The translations under genes were made by a program, and so were the position numbers. Shown here one piece after another: positions 1-7,676 of a DNA stretch of 64,000 bases. The stretch's first letter is position 1; the number at the start of each line of letters is the position of its first letter. The DNA comes from Actinoplanes solisilvae (GTDB lineage: Bacteria > Actinomycetota > Actinomycetes > Mycobacteriales > Micromonosporaceae): NCBI RefSeq assembly GCF_003999975.1, contig NZ_RJAC01000018.1, forward strand, positions 62,001-126,000. Direction: 5' to 3'. The notes below the pieces were generated by a model that worked only from the letters and a program-made list of their open reading frames with translations, did no database searches and was not told the DNA's origin.

Positions 1-1
1 C

Positions 2-397
2 GCGTTCGCGGTCGGGTCGGCCGTGCTCAACGACAGGGTCGCCGGAATCGGGCTCGGCGACGAGGGTGTGGTGCGGGCCCTGCTCGGCGCCGGCCTCTAT
101 CTGGGACTGGTCGCGGTGCTCGGCGTCGCGCTCGGCGTGCTCGTGCGGTCCAGCGCCGGCGCCATCGCGATCCTGGCCGGCGCGCTGCTGGTCGTGCCCG
201 GCCTGGCCCCGCTGCTGCCCGACTCGATCTCCGACGCGATCACCCCGTACCTGCCCAGCAACGCGGGCGGCGCCGTGATGGCGCTGACCCACACGGACGG
301 CTCGCTGGCACCGTGGGCCGGTCTCGCGGTCTTCGCCGGGTACGTGGTCGTGACGCTCGCCGCGGCGGCGTACCGGCTCAAGAAGACGGACGCGTAG
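2..397 (+). CDS. ABC-2 type transporter permease, C-terminal part
   Basis: The reading frame is open from the left edge, so the N-terminus lies outside the window. The visible 131 residues hold three or four strongly hydrophobic segments ending in a short basic tail (YRLKKTDA), as in the last part of ABC-2 family permeases of drug or lipid exporters. A sensor kinase and a response regulator start 14 bases downstream on the same strand. That layout is common for exporter/two-component cassettes in actinobacteria, so the pair may control this transporter. The family call rests on topology and context rather than on a diagnostic motif. Confidence 0.6.
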   Translation, partial: AFAVGSAVLNDRVAGIGLGDEGVVRALLGAGLYLGLVAVLGVALGVLVRSSAGAIAILAGALLVVPGLAPLLPDSISDAITPYLPSNAGGAVMALTHTDGSLAPWAGLAVFAGYVVVTLAAAAYRLKKTDA

Positions 398-411
398 GGG
401 AGACTCGGGCG

Positions 412-1566
412 ATGAGCGCGCAGGGATGGCTCGTGGACCGGCAGGCCTGGCTGCGGGCGTTCGACCGGCGCCACCCGTGGGTCATGGACACCCTGGTGGC
501 CGTTCCGATCGTGCTCTTCAGCATCCCGAACATCATCGAGAAGCCCCTGCCGGCCACCCTCGCGACCCTGGTGCTGCTGCCGCCGCTGTACTGGCGGCGG
601 CGGTACCCGTTCCCGGCGTTCCTGGTCGCGGGGGCCGTCGACGCGATCCTGGGCTGGCTCGACGTCAGCGTCGGCGCCGGGGTGGTCCTGCTGGTGCTGC
701 TTTTCGGCGTGGCCTCCCGAGGTACGTGGCGGTCGCTGGCCTGGGCCTCCGGGCTCACGGTGGCGCTGCTGCTCACCCAGATCTACCTGTTCGAGCCGGA
801 GACGCCGAACCGCACCCTTACGTCGCTGCTGGCGCTGGGCACGGCGGTGGCCGCGATCGCCTCCGGGGTCGCGGTGCGCACCCGCCGGGCGTACCTCATC
901 GCTCTGGAGGACCGCGCCGCCCGTCTGGAGGTCGAGCGGGATCAGCGGGCCCGTCTCGCCGTGGCCGACGAGCGAGCCCGGGTGGCCCGCGAGATGCACG
1001 ACATCGTCGGCCACCACGTGTCGGTGATGGTCGGCCTGGCCGACGGGAGCGCCGCCCTCGCCCGGTCGCGGCAGGAGCAGACCGCCGAGCCGCTGCGGCT
1101 GATCGGCGAGACCGGCCGGCAGGCGCTCGCGGAGCTGCGGCGGGTGCTGGGCGTGCTGCGCGAGGAGGACGCTGATCCGGAACTACGGCCGCAGCCGGGC
1201 ATCGACGATCTCGACCGGCTGCTGCCGAGCGTACGGGCGGCCGGGTTGCCGGTGACCTACTCGACCTCCGGTGAGCTCCACGCTCTCGGCAAGGGGCTGC
1301 AGCTCGCGGTCTACCGCATCGTCCAGGAGGCGCTCACCAACATCCTCAAACACGCGGGACCCGGCGCGATCGCTGACGTGAGTCTCAGTGTCACCGGCGG
1401 AGAGGTACGGGTTCGAGTGCGCGACAACGGCCGCGGCGCACCGGCCGCCCCGAGTCACGGCCTGCTCGGCATGCGCGAACGCGCCGCCATGTACGGCGGG
1501 GTGGTGACCGCCGGCCCGGCCGAGCGCGGCTGGGTCGTCGACGTCGTCCTCAAGGAGCCCGCATGA
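412..1566 (+). CDS. NarL/DesK-type sensor histidine kinase
   Basis: A 384-residue membrane sensor kinase. About five hydrophobic segments occupy residues 25-155, followed by a short coiled linker. The HisKA_3 dimerisation box has the phosphate-accepting His196 in REMHDIVGHH. The C-terminal ATPase domain shows an N-box (QEALTNILKHAG) and a G-box (DNGRGAP). The ATG at 412 was chosen because it stands just after the permease stop and fits the usual N-terminus; the longer upstream frame overlaps the permease. Its stop overlaps the next start by four bases (ATGA), so it is translated together with the response regulator, its evident partner. The stimulus is unknown; cell-envelope or drug stress is an inference from the neighbouring exporter. 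Confidence 0.93.
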   Translation: MSAQGWLVDRQAWLRAFDRRHPWVMDTLVAVPIVLFSIPNIIEKPLPATLATLVLLPPLYWRRRYPFPAFLVAGAVDAILGWLDVSVGAGVVLLVLLFGVASRGTWRSLAWASGLTVALLLTQIYLFEPETPNRTLTSLLALGTAVAAIASGVAVRTRRAYLIALEDRAARLEVERDQRARLAVADERARVAREMHDIVGHHVSVMVGLADGSAALARSRQEQTAEPLRLIGETGRQALAELRRVLGVLREEDADPELRPQPGIDDLDRLLPSVRAAGLPVTYSTSGELHALGKGLQLAVYRIVQEALTNILKHAGPGAIADVSLSVTGGEVRVRVRDNGRGAPAAPSHGLLGMRERAAMYGGVVTAGPAERGWVVDVVLKEPA

Positions 1567-2219
1567 CAACCGTGCTGATCGCCGACGACCAGCCGCTGCA
1601 GCGCATGGGGTTCAAGATGCTGCTCGACGGCACGCCCGGGATGGTCGTGGTCGGCGAGGCCTCGAACGGCGCCGAGGCGGTGCGGATGGCGGGCCAGACC
1701 CACCCCGACGTGGTGCTGATGGACGTCCGCATGCCCGGCATGGACGGCATTGAGGCGACCCGCCGGATCACCGCGGCCGGATCACGCACCCACGTCCTGA
1801 TCCTGACCACCTTCGATCTCGACGAATATGTCTACGCCGGGTTGCGCGCCGGGGCGAGCGGCTTCCTGCTCAAGGACGCCCGGCCCGAGGAACTGATCGC
1901 CGGCATCCGCGCCGTGGCCGACGGCGACTCGGTGGTGGCTCCCAGCCTGACCCGCAAGCTGATGGACGCCTACCTGCAGGATTCGGCGCCGGACACGTCG
2001 GTCGATCCCCGCCTGAACACGCTGAGCGAACGCGAGCGAGAGGTGCTCGAGGCGATCGGTCAGGGCGCCACCAACACCGAGATCGCCCAACGCTTCACGC
2101 TGACCGAGTCGACGGTGAAGAAGCACGTCGGCCGCGTCCTGTTCAAGATCGGGGCCCGCGACCGCATCCAGGCCGTCATCTTCGCCTACGACAACGGCCT
2201 GGTTCACCCGCGCACGTGA
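1563..2219 (+). CDS. LuxR/NarL-family response regulator
   Basis: A 218-residue response regulator. The receiver domain has the acidic pair ADD near residues 7-9, phospho-acceptor Asp54 (VLMDVRMPGMDG) and a conserved Lys in FLLKDARP. The C-terminal LuxR helix-turn-helix begins at LSEREREVLEAI and includes TNTEIAQRF and STVKKHVGRV. Its start overlaps the kinase stop (ATGA), so it is the cognate partner. It probably activates the adjoining ABC transporter genes. The convergent AceE-like gene ends eight bases downstream, leaving no room for a classic terminator. Confidence 0.94.
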   Translation: MTTVLIADDQPLQRMGFKMLLDGTPGMVVVGEASNGAEAVRMAGQTHPDVVLMDVRMPGMDGIEATRRITAAGSRTHVLILTTFDLDEYVYAGLRAGASGFLLKDARPEELIAGIRAVADGDSVVAPSLTRKLMDAYLQDSAPDTSVDPRLNTLSEREREVLEAIGQGATNTEIAQRFTLTESTVKKHVGRVLFKIGARDRIQAVIFAYDNGLVHPRT

Positions 2220-2227
2220 CGACCCGA

Positions 2228-4543
2228 TCAGCGTCCGGTCAGGGTGAGGGCGGCGTCGACGATGGACACCGCGTCGATGCCGTGCAGGCGGTGGGCGTCC
2301 TCGAGGTCGGAGGACTGGCCGAACTCGGTGACGCCGAGGTTGCGGGTGCGGTCGCCGCGCAGCCCGGCCAGGAAGGCGAGCGTGTGCGGGTGCCCGTCGA
2401 GGACGGTGACCAGCGGGGCCGGCTGCGCGTCGGGGAACAGCACCCGCGCGATGTCGCCGCCCCGGCCCTGCGCCGACGAGAAGACCAGGTCGGGGCTGGT
2501 CAGGCAGACCACCCCGGCGGTCACCCCCAGCCCGCTCAGGTGGTTCGCGGCCGCGATGACCTCGGGCATCATCGCGCCGACGCCGACCAGGGTCACCTGC
2601 TCGGTACCGGGCGCGTGGTCGGTCAGCCGGTAGCCGCCGGCGACCACCTGCCGCCGGCGCCGTTCGCGCAGCACCTCGTCGTCGGGAACCGCGGCCAGGG
2701 CCGGATCGATCGGCCGGGTCGACAGGCGGAAGTACGCCGAGGTGCCGCCGGGCACGCCGACGTGGCGCATCGCCTCCAGCAGGCACCACTCCAGGTCCTG
2801 CGCGAACGCCGGTTCCCAGGCCACGCAGCCCGGCTGTTCCAGGCCGATCGACGGCGTCGTGATCGACTGATGCGCACCGCCCTCGGGCGCGAGCGTGACA
2901 CCGGACGGCGTGCCCACGATGATCGACTGGCCGCCGGCGTAGATCCCGTACGACCAGGGTTCGAGCGCGCGGCTGATGAACGGGTCGTACAGCGTCGCGA
3001 TCGGGATGAGCCGCTCGCCCCACCGCGACCAGGTCGCCCCGAGCTCGCCCAGCAGGCCGACCAGGTTGACCTCGGCGATGCCGAGCTCGATGTGCTGGCC
3101 GGTCGGCGCCTCGGCCCACTTCAGCACGCGCTCGGGGTCGTCGGCGAACCAGTCGCGCCGGTCGGCGACCGACCAGACGCCGGTCTTGTTGATCCACCCG
3201 CCCAGGTTGGTCGACGAGGCGACGTCCGGGCTGCACGTCACCACACGCGAGGCGGCGGCCGGTGCCTCCCGCACGAGGTCGGCCAGGAACTTCCCGAGTA
3301 CGCCCTGAGTCGAGATCGCCGAACGATACGTACGCGTCAATGAGGTGGGAAGGTTGTCGACCGGACGCATCTGCACCGGGGTGCGCTTGAGGTCGGCGGC
3401 CCGCTGCTCGCACAGCTCGGCGGCCGGCGAGCCCGCGTCGAACGTACGCCACGGGTCGGCGCGGTCGGCGCCGACCGACTCGGCCAGGGCCGTCATCTGC
3501 GCGTCGGTGAGCAGCGCCGAGTGGTTGTTGGGGTGCCCCTCGATCGGCAGGCCACGCCCCTTGACCGTGTAGGCGAACACGATCGTCGGCCGGCTGTCCT
3601 CGACCTCGTCGTAGGTCTCCAGCAACAGCCCGACGTCGTGGCCCCCGAGGTCCCGCACCGCCACCGCGAGGTCAGCCTCGGGAATCGACCGTACGAGGAC
3701 ACGCAGCTGCTCCGAGCCGGTGTCCCCGATGATCCAGTCGGCGACCCGCCCGGCGTCGACGCGCAGCATCCGCTGATATTCCTCGTTGGGCATGGCCTCG
3801 AGCCGGGCCCGCAGCTCGGCGCCGCCCGGCCGCTCGAACAGCGCGCTGATCGTCCGCCCCCACTTGAGCGTGATCACCTGCCAGCCGGCCGCGCTGAACA
3901 TGCCGGCCAGCCGGTCGATCTGGATGTCGGGAACGACGCGGTCGAGCGATTGCCGGTTCAGGTCGACGATCCACAGGATCTCGCCGAGCCGGGCCACCGA
4001 CGGGTCGGCGACAGCCTCCCAGATGGCGCCCTCGTCGAGTTCCGCGTCGCCGAGCAGGCTGATGAAACGACCGGCGGGCGGCGGCGACGGGAAATGCCCG
4101 GCCAGATAGCGGTGCGAGACAGCCGCCCACAGCGCCGCGGTCGCGCCGATCCCGACCGAACCGGTGGAGAAGTCGACGGTGTCCGGGTCCTTCAACCGGC
4201 TCGGGTACGACTGCAGGCCGCCCTTGGCCCGCAAGGTGCTCAGATATTTCGGGTCGAGGTCGCCCAGCAGATAGTTGATGGCGTGCAGCACCGGCGACGC
4301 GTGCGGCTTCACAGAGACGCGGTCGTGGCGGGTCAGCTCGGCGAACCAGAGCGACACCATGATGTCGACCATCGACGCGCTCGACGCCTGATGCCCGCCG
4401 ACCTTGATGCCGCTGGTGTTCGGCCGGCCGTGGTTGGCCGCGTCGACGATCGAGGTCGACAGCCACCGCACCCGGTCGGCCACCGCACGCAACGCCGCTT
4501 CGTCGGGCGGCGTACTGATCTGCGGTCGGTGGGTCACTGTCAT
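2228..4543 (-). CDS. AceE-like transketolase-family thiamine-diphosphate enzyme
   Basis: A 771-residue thiamine-diphosphate enzyme related to the homodimeric pyruvate dehydrogenase E1 (AceE) and transketolase. The N-terminal part has GGHQASSASM and KPHASPVLHAINYLLG, followed by GLQSYPS and STGSVGIG, which match the AceE pattern around the cofactor site. The cofactor motif reads GDAELDEG with DLNRQSLD about 30 residues later, where AceE has GDGEMDE and NCNLQRLD. A transketolase C-terminal domain follows. AceE itself is near 890 residues, so this is a shorter relative. The ATG at 4543 is preceded by GGAAGG. It is divergent from an Lrp/AsnC regulator, its likely controller. The physiological 2-oxo acid or ketose substrate cannot be read from the sequence. 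Confidence 0.82.
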   Translation of the reverse strand: MTVTHRPQISTPPDEAALRAVADRVRWLSTSIVDAANHGRPNTSGIKVGGHQASSASMVDIMVSLWFAELTRHDRVSVKPHASPVLHAINYLLGDLDPKYLSTLRAKGGLQSYPSRLKDPDTVDFSTGSVGIGATAALWAAVSHRYLAGHFPSPPPAGRFISLLGDAELDEGAIWEAVADPSVARLGEILWIVDLNRQSLDRVVPDIQIDRLAGMFSAAGWQVITLKWGRTISALFERPGGAELRARLEAMPNEEYQRMLRVDAGRVADWIIGDTGSEQLRVLVRSIPEADLAVAVRDLGGHDVGLLLETYDEVEDSRPTIVFAYTVKGRGLPIEGHPNNHSALLTDAQMTALAESVGADRADPWRTFDAGSPAAELCEQRAADLKRTPVQMRPVDNLPTSLTRTYRSAISTQGVLGKFLADLVREAPAAASRVVTCSPDVASSTNLGGWINKTGVWSVADRRDWFADDPERVLKWAEAPTGQHIELGIAEVNLVGLLGELGATWSRWGERLIPIATLYDPFISRALEPWSYGIYAGGQSIIVGTPSGVTLAPEGGAHQSITTPSIGLEQPGCVAWEPAFAQDLEWCLLEAMRHVGVPGGTSAYFRLSTRPIDPALAAVPDDEVLRERRRRQVVAGGYRLTDHAPGTEQVTLVGVGAMMPEVIAAANHLSGLGVTAGVVCLTSPDLVFSSAQGRGGDIARVLFPDAQPAPLVTVLDGHPHTLAFLAGLRGDRTRNLGVTEFGQSSDLEDAHRLHGIDAVSIVDAALTLTGR

Positions 4544-4638
4544 GTCCGGGGTGCCTTCCTCGTGCCGGTTTGCCGGATACTCTCCGCCCCCGCCCCTTCG
4601 TGCCGCAACAGTCCGGCAGGATCCGCGCGTGGCACGCA

Positions 4639-4654
4639 ACGATCTATGTATCGT
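4639..4654. promoter_or_regulatory. Candidate Lrp/AsnC operator
   Basis: The 16-base element ACGAT-CTATGT-ATCGT is an inverted repeat with perfect 5-base arms. It lies between the divergent AceE-like gene and the Lrp/AsnC gene, 27 bases before the Lrp start. Lrp-family proteins commonly bind palindromes of about 15 bases near their own promoter, so this is a plausible site for autoregulation and for control of the enzyme gene. The assignment is inference. Confidence 0.4.
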
Positions 4655-4668
4655 CTGGGCCAGACCCG

Positions 4669-4674
4669 CATAAT
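4669..4674 (+). promoter_or_regulatory. -10 element of a probably leaderless lrp transcript
   Basis: CATAAT ends six bases before the GTG start codon of the Lrp/AsnC gene at 4681, and there is no Shine-Dalgarno sequence in that gap. This is the spacing seen when transcription begins at the start codon itself, a common arrangement in actinobacteria. The -35 region is not convincing. Confidence 0.45.
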
Positions 4675-4680
4675 CGTTAC

Positions 4681-5160
4681 GTGGACGCGCACGAATCGAA
4701 CGCCCCCAGAAGAGCCGTTCTCGACGACGTCGACCGGCGGCTGCTCGACCTGCTCCGCGACAGCGCCCGAACCCCGGCGAGCGAGCTGGCCCGGGCCGTG
4801 AACCTGTCGCCGGCCTCGGTCAGCCGCCGCCTCGAACGGCTCGAGCGCCATGGGGTGATTCGGCGCTACGTCACCGTCATCGACGACCGGGCGGCCGGCG
4901 ACCTGACGGCCTTCGTCGAGATCCGGCTGACCGGCGACACCGAAACGGGCGTACTCGAAGAGGCCCTGCGCGACATGGAGGAGATCCAGGACTTCTTCAC
5001 CCTGGCCGGCGACCCCGACGTCCTGGTCCGGCTGCGCGTACGCGACGTCGACCACCTTCAGCGCGTCGTCAACCGCATCCGCCGCACCGGCAAGGCCTCC
5101 GGAACGAAGACGCTCATCGTGATGTATGCCTGGAGCCGCAGCGAGAACACCTCACCGTGA
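4681..5160 (+). CDS. Lrp/AsnC-family transcriptional regulator
   Basis: A 159-residue regulator. The N-terminal winged helix-turn-helix covers VDRRLLDLLRDSARTP to SRRLERLERHGVIRRY, and the C-terminal RAM domain contains DFFTLAGDPDVLVRLRV, the typical ligand-sensing and oligomerisation part. The GTG at 4681 gives the usual family length. It is divergent from the AceE-like enzyme and probably senses an amino acid or 2-oxo acid related to that reaction. Its stop overlaps the convergent peptidase E-like gene by nine bases (TCACCGTGA, where each strand supplies a TGA). Confidence 0.9.
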   Translation: MDAHESNAPRRAVLDDVDRRLLDLLRDSARTPASELARAVNLSPASVSRRLERLERHGVIRRYVTVIDDRAAGDLTAFVEIRLTGDTETGVLEEALRDMEEIQDFFTLAGDPDVLVRLRVRDVDHLQRVVNRIRRTGKASGTKTLIVMYAWSRSENTSP

Positions 5161-5841
5161 GCCGATCAGTTTCCAGTCGCCCTCGGAGATGACCTCAACC
5201 GTGCCGTCGACCACCTTGATAGCGGTGTCGTCGTCGATGGCGTAGGTCGGGACCGGGATTCCGGAGGCCCACTTCTCGATGTTGGACAGCCTGGTGTCTT
5301 CCATGTCCGGGTGATTGAGGTGCGGGTACAACGTGAAGTCGACCAGCCCCAGCGCCCGATCGCCGCCCTCGGCCAGGTCACTGCCGTCCGGCACGAAACC
5401 CAGGTCGAATTCAAAGTCGCAGTTGTACGGAGTGACGGCGATGCTTCCGGCGCTGACCCCGACATAAACCGTGTCGGTCAATGACGGCAGCAGGTCGGCC
5501 AGACCTGACTTGCGCAGCCAGTAGGTCAGGTAGAGCACATCGCCGCCCCAGACGAGTAGAGCATCGGCCTCCCTGACCGCGGGGACCCAGTTCTCGTCCC
5601 GAATGGTCGGCAGCGCGGTGAGTTCCAGCATCCCCAGCGACTTCCAGCCGAGCTGACTGAGCGGGGTCGAAGCCCGGCCGTGCATCGCCTTCCACGCCAT
5701 CTCACCCCCGCCCGGGAAGGGGTGGACGCCGGTGGGGACGAACAGGGCCGTGGACTCGGCGATCGGTTTTCCGAGCAGGTCGACGAGCGCGCCGGAGATG
5801 CTCGGGTTTCGAATGCCCGACGACGTGAGAAGGAACTTCAT
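5152..5841 (-). CDS. Peptidase E-like (S51 family) protein
   Basis: A 229-residue cytoplasmic protein of the class I glutamine amidotransferase-like fold, closest to dipeptidase E (Asp-specific) relatives. The nucleophile elbow is GVSAGSIA with a Ser where amidotransferases have Cys, preceded by a WGGDVLYLTYWLRKSGL segment. A conserved DFTLYPHLNHPDME stretch near the C-terminus supplies a likely catalytic His. Length matches the family. The ATG at 5841 has a good ribosome site (AGAGGA). Substrate specificity is not proven. Confidence 0.8.
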   Translation of the reverse strand: MKFLLTSSGIRNPSISGALVDLLGKPIAESTALFVPTGVHPFPGGGEMAWKAMHGRASTPLSQLGWKSLGMLELTALPTIRDENWVPAVREADALLVWGGDVLYLTYWLRKSGLADLLPSLTDTVYVGVSAGSIAVTPYNCDFEFDLGFVPDGSDLAEGGDRALGLVDFTLYPHLNHPDMEDTRLSNIEKWASGIPVPTYAIDDDTAIKVVDGTVEVISEGDWKLIGSR

Positions 5842-6048
5842 GAAGTCCTCTTTCCTGGGACCGGCCAAGGGCTGAGTCAACCTCCGAACCACCGGTAACT
5901 CAAGGTCACCCCGAGTTGCCGCTGCGTACCCGGGACCGCGCGCCGACCAGGACGCTCTGGAAGTACGCATCCTGCGCGACAGGTACAACCGGGCCGCCGG
6001 GCTCATCGCGTCGCCCATCGGGGTTGCCGCACTCGGATAGGCCCGTGG

Positions 6049-6675
6049 TCATTCGGAGCCTGCGCCGCCTGGCTCCTCTAGGTGCTGACGGGCGGGTCGC
6101 CGCCGGATCTCGGCGGTCTGCTCGGTGACCGCGTCGATCTGGGCGGACAGCTTCGGATGCCGGGGAAGATGCCGTCGGGTGTCGGCGAGCAGGCCGGGAA
6201 GCGCCGAAGCGTCCGCGTCGCCGAGGGCGTCGTGCAGCCGGCCGAGGCTCTCGGTGGCGGCGTCGCCCAGATCGGTGAGGGCGGTGACCTGCCCGGCCAG
6301 CCGTCGCAGGTCGGCGGTGTTGTCGTTGGCCCACCGGGTGACGGCGCGGTTCGCGGCGCGGCGATCGCGTTCCGCCTGGACGCGCGCGTCCTGGGTGGCG
6401 CCCGCACCGGCCGTGGTTCCGCGCAGGTATCGGCGTTCGGCGGCCTGGCGGCTGGACACGCCGAGCACGGGGGCGAGACTCGCCCACGACACGCCGGCGG
6501 CGCGGGCCGCGGCGATCAGCACCGGTTCGAGGGCGGTCAGCTCGGCCTGTGCCCGGCGCAGCAGGACCAGGGCGTCGAGCAGGTCGGCCGGGCTGACCGG
6601 CTCGTTCCGCCTGACCGCGTCGGCGGTGCCGGCGAGTGCGGCCGCGACGGCGGCCAGGTCGCGCTCGTCGGTCAT
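6049..6675 (-). CDS. RheA-like HSP18 transcriptional repressor
   Basis: A 208-residue, Ala/Arg-rich, mostly helical protein with no membrane segment. Residues about 35-80 hold a helix-turn-helix-like stretch (AAGVSWASLAPVLGVSSRQAAERRYLR), followed by long amphipathic helices. It is divergent from the hsp18 gene, and between them lie two palindromes of the form TGTCATC-N5-GAYGACR. The Streptomyces albus heat-shock repressor RheA controls hsp18 through TGTCATC-N5-GATGACA, so the operator match supports this identity more strongly than the protein motifs visible here. It is expected to repress both hsp18 and itself until the temperature rises. Confidence 0.72.
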   Translation of the reverse strand: MTDERDLAAVAAALAGTADAVRRNEPVSPADLLDALVLLRRAQAELTALEPVLIAAARAAGVSWASLAPVLGVSSRQAAERRYLRGTTAGAGATQDARVQAERDRRAANRAVTRWANDNTADLRRLAGQVTALTDLGDAATESLGRLHDALGDADASALPGLLADTRRHLPRHPKLSAQIDAVTEQTAEIRRRPARQHLEEPGGAGSE

Positions 6676-6703
6676 GCGGGGCCCCCTGACTGCGTACCGA
6701 AAA

Positions 6704-6722
6704 TGTCATCTGTGAGACGACA
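6704..6722. promoter_or_regulatory. RheA-type operator 1
   Basis: TGTCATC-TGTGA-GACGACA, an inverted repeat with one mismatch between the arms. It lies 29 bases upstream of the repressor start. It matches the known RheA operator pattern TGTCATC-N5-GATGACA in 13 of 14 arm positions. Confidence 0.75.
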
Positions 6723-6729
6723 AAGTTCT

Positions 6730-6748
6730 TGTCATCTGCGCGATGACG
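6730..6748. promoter_or_regulatory. RheA-type operator 2
   Basis: TGTCATC-TGCGC-GATGACG, with 13 of 14 arm positions matching the RheA operator. Its centre is 26 bases from that of operator 1, so two repressor dimers could sit on neighbouring positions between the divergent genes. The hsp18 start codon is 58 bases further on. Confidence 0.75.
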
Positions 6749-6805
6749 TGTTAGAAAAACCTTACGCGCATTGACCAGCCAAGTCGAGACCGCAGGAGGT
6801 GCAAC

Positions 6806-7252
6806 ATGTTGATGCGCAGCGAACCCTTCACCGAGGTCAACCGGCTCGCCCAGCAGCTCTTCGGCGCCGCGTCGGCCGGAACCTGGACCCGCCCGACGAC
6901 GATGCCGGTCGACGCCATCCGCAACGGCGACGAGTTCGTGATCGCGTTCGACCTGCCCGGCGTGAGCGCCGACAGCATCGACATCGACGTGGAACGCAAC
7001 GTCCTGACCGTGCGCGCCGAGCGCCGCCCCATCGACCTGGGCGAGCAGGCCGTGACCCAGTTGACCGAGCGACCCCTGGGCGTGTTCTCCCGCCAGCTGT
7101 TCCTCGGCGACGCGCTCGACACCGAACGCATCGACGCGGCGTACGAGAACGGGGTCCTGGTGCTTCGCATTCCGATCGCCGAGAAGGCCAAGCCGCGCAA
7201 GGTCGCCGTGGCAGCCGGCCAGAGCGGCGAGCAGAAGGTCATTACCGGCTGA
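6806..7252 (+). CDS. hsp18: Hsp20/alpha-crystallin small heat-shock protein
   Basis: A 148-residue ATP-independent chaperone that holds unfolding proteins. The alpha-crystallin domain runs from about residue 40 (FVIAFDLPGVSADSIDIDVE) to residue 130 (YENGVLVLRIPIAE). The C-terminal RIPIAEK carries the I-x-I motif used for oligomer assembly. The ATG is preceded by AGGAGG at ideal spacing. The two upstream RheA-type operators make it a heat-induced, repressor-controlled gene. The symbol follows the Streptomyces naming for the same gene arrangement. Confidence 0.93.
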   Translation: MLMRSEPFTEVNRLAQQLFGAASAGTWTRPTTMPVDAIRNGDEFVIAFDLPGVSADSIDIDVERNVLTVRAERRPIDLGEQAVTQLTERPLGVFSRQLFLGDALDTERIDAAYENGVLVLRIPIAEKAKPRKVAVAAGQSGEQKVITG

Positions 7253-7272
7253 CGGACGGCTTTCTCGTCCGC

Positions 7273-7291
7273 TCACCACGACGGGTGGTGA
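7273..7291 (+). promoter_or_regulatory. Hairpin just upstream of a small gene
   Basis: TCACCAC-GACGG-GTGGTGA forms a perfect 7-base stem with a 5-base loop, ending six bases before the start codon at 7298. It could be a weak terminator after hsp18 or a structure that limits initiation of the next gene, which has no visible Shine-Dalgarno sequence. Confidence 0.4.
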
Positions 7292-7297
7292 CCAAAA

Positions 7298-7588
7298 ATG
7301 ATCGACAACCTCGTGGTGCGGGCCCGGACCGCGTTGTCCCCTGAGTGGGACCACGGATTCGACGAGGCGTTCGCCGAGCTCGTCAGCAGCGACCCCGACC
7401 TGGTTCAGGCGGAGTTCGACGACCTCATCGCCGCCTCCTGGCCCGATCCGCCCGAACCCGCGCGGCCACCGGACCCGCCCACGCGTTCGACGCCGTCACC
7501 GGGCACCGCGGCCCTCGATCAGACATCAGCACGACCGAAGGAGGAGACGACCGACGACATCATCGACCACCAACGTCCGCCACCGTGA
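7298..7588 (+). CDS. Small hypothetical protein, 96 residues
   Basis: I do not recognise this protein. The N-terminal half is well-formed and acidic (SPEWDHGFDEAFAELVSS, then AEFDDLIAASWPD). The second half is Pro/Thr-rich and probably disordered. No signal peptide or membrane segment is present. It follows hsp18 by 45 bases on the same strand and ends before a strong terminator hairpin, so it probably belongs to the heat-shock transcript. A conserved-looking front half and third-position GC typical of real genes make it likely to be translated. Confidence 0.6.
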   Translation: MIDNLVVRARTALSPEWDHGFDEAFAELVSSDPDLVQAEFDDLIAASWPDPPEPARPPDPPTRSTPSPGTAALDQTSARPKEETTDDIIDHQRPPP

Positions 7589-7595
7589 CAATGAG

Positions 7596-7633
7596 GAGCG
7601 GCCCGCCCGGCTGGTTCGGCCGGCGGGCCGCTC
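7596..7633. terminator. Bidirectional terminator
   Basis: A 12-base perfect stem (GAGCGGCCCGCC paired with GGCGGGCCGCTC) with a 14-base loop stands between the convergent small genes ending at 7588 (+) and 7677 (-). No T-run follows, as is usual in high-GC actinobacteria. Confidence 0.75.
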
Positions 7634-7676
7634 TCCCGGTCGATCGGGCTCGGCCTCGGCCGGGCCCGATCCGTTG

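Noticed and set aside
2216..4801. Long + strand frames opposite the AceE-like gene
   Set aside because: Composition is antisense-like (Arg, Asp, His, Gln rich), and the minus strand carries cofactor and substrate motifs throughout.
5842..6048. Possible gene remnants on either strand between the peptidase E-like and RheA-like genes
   Set aside because: A + strand tail ending LIASPIGVAALG and a minus frame exist, but neither resembles a known family enough to list.
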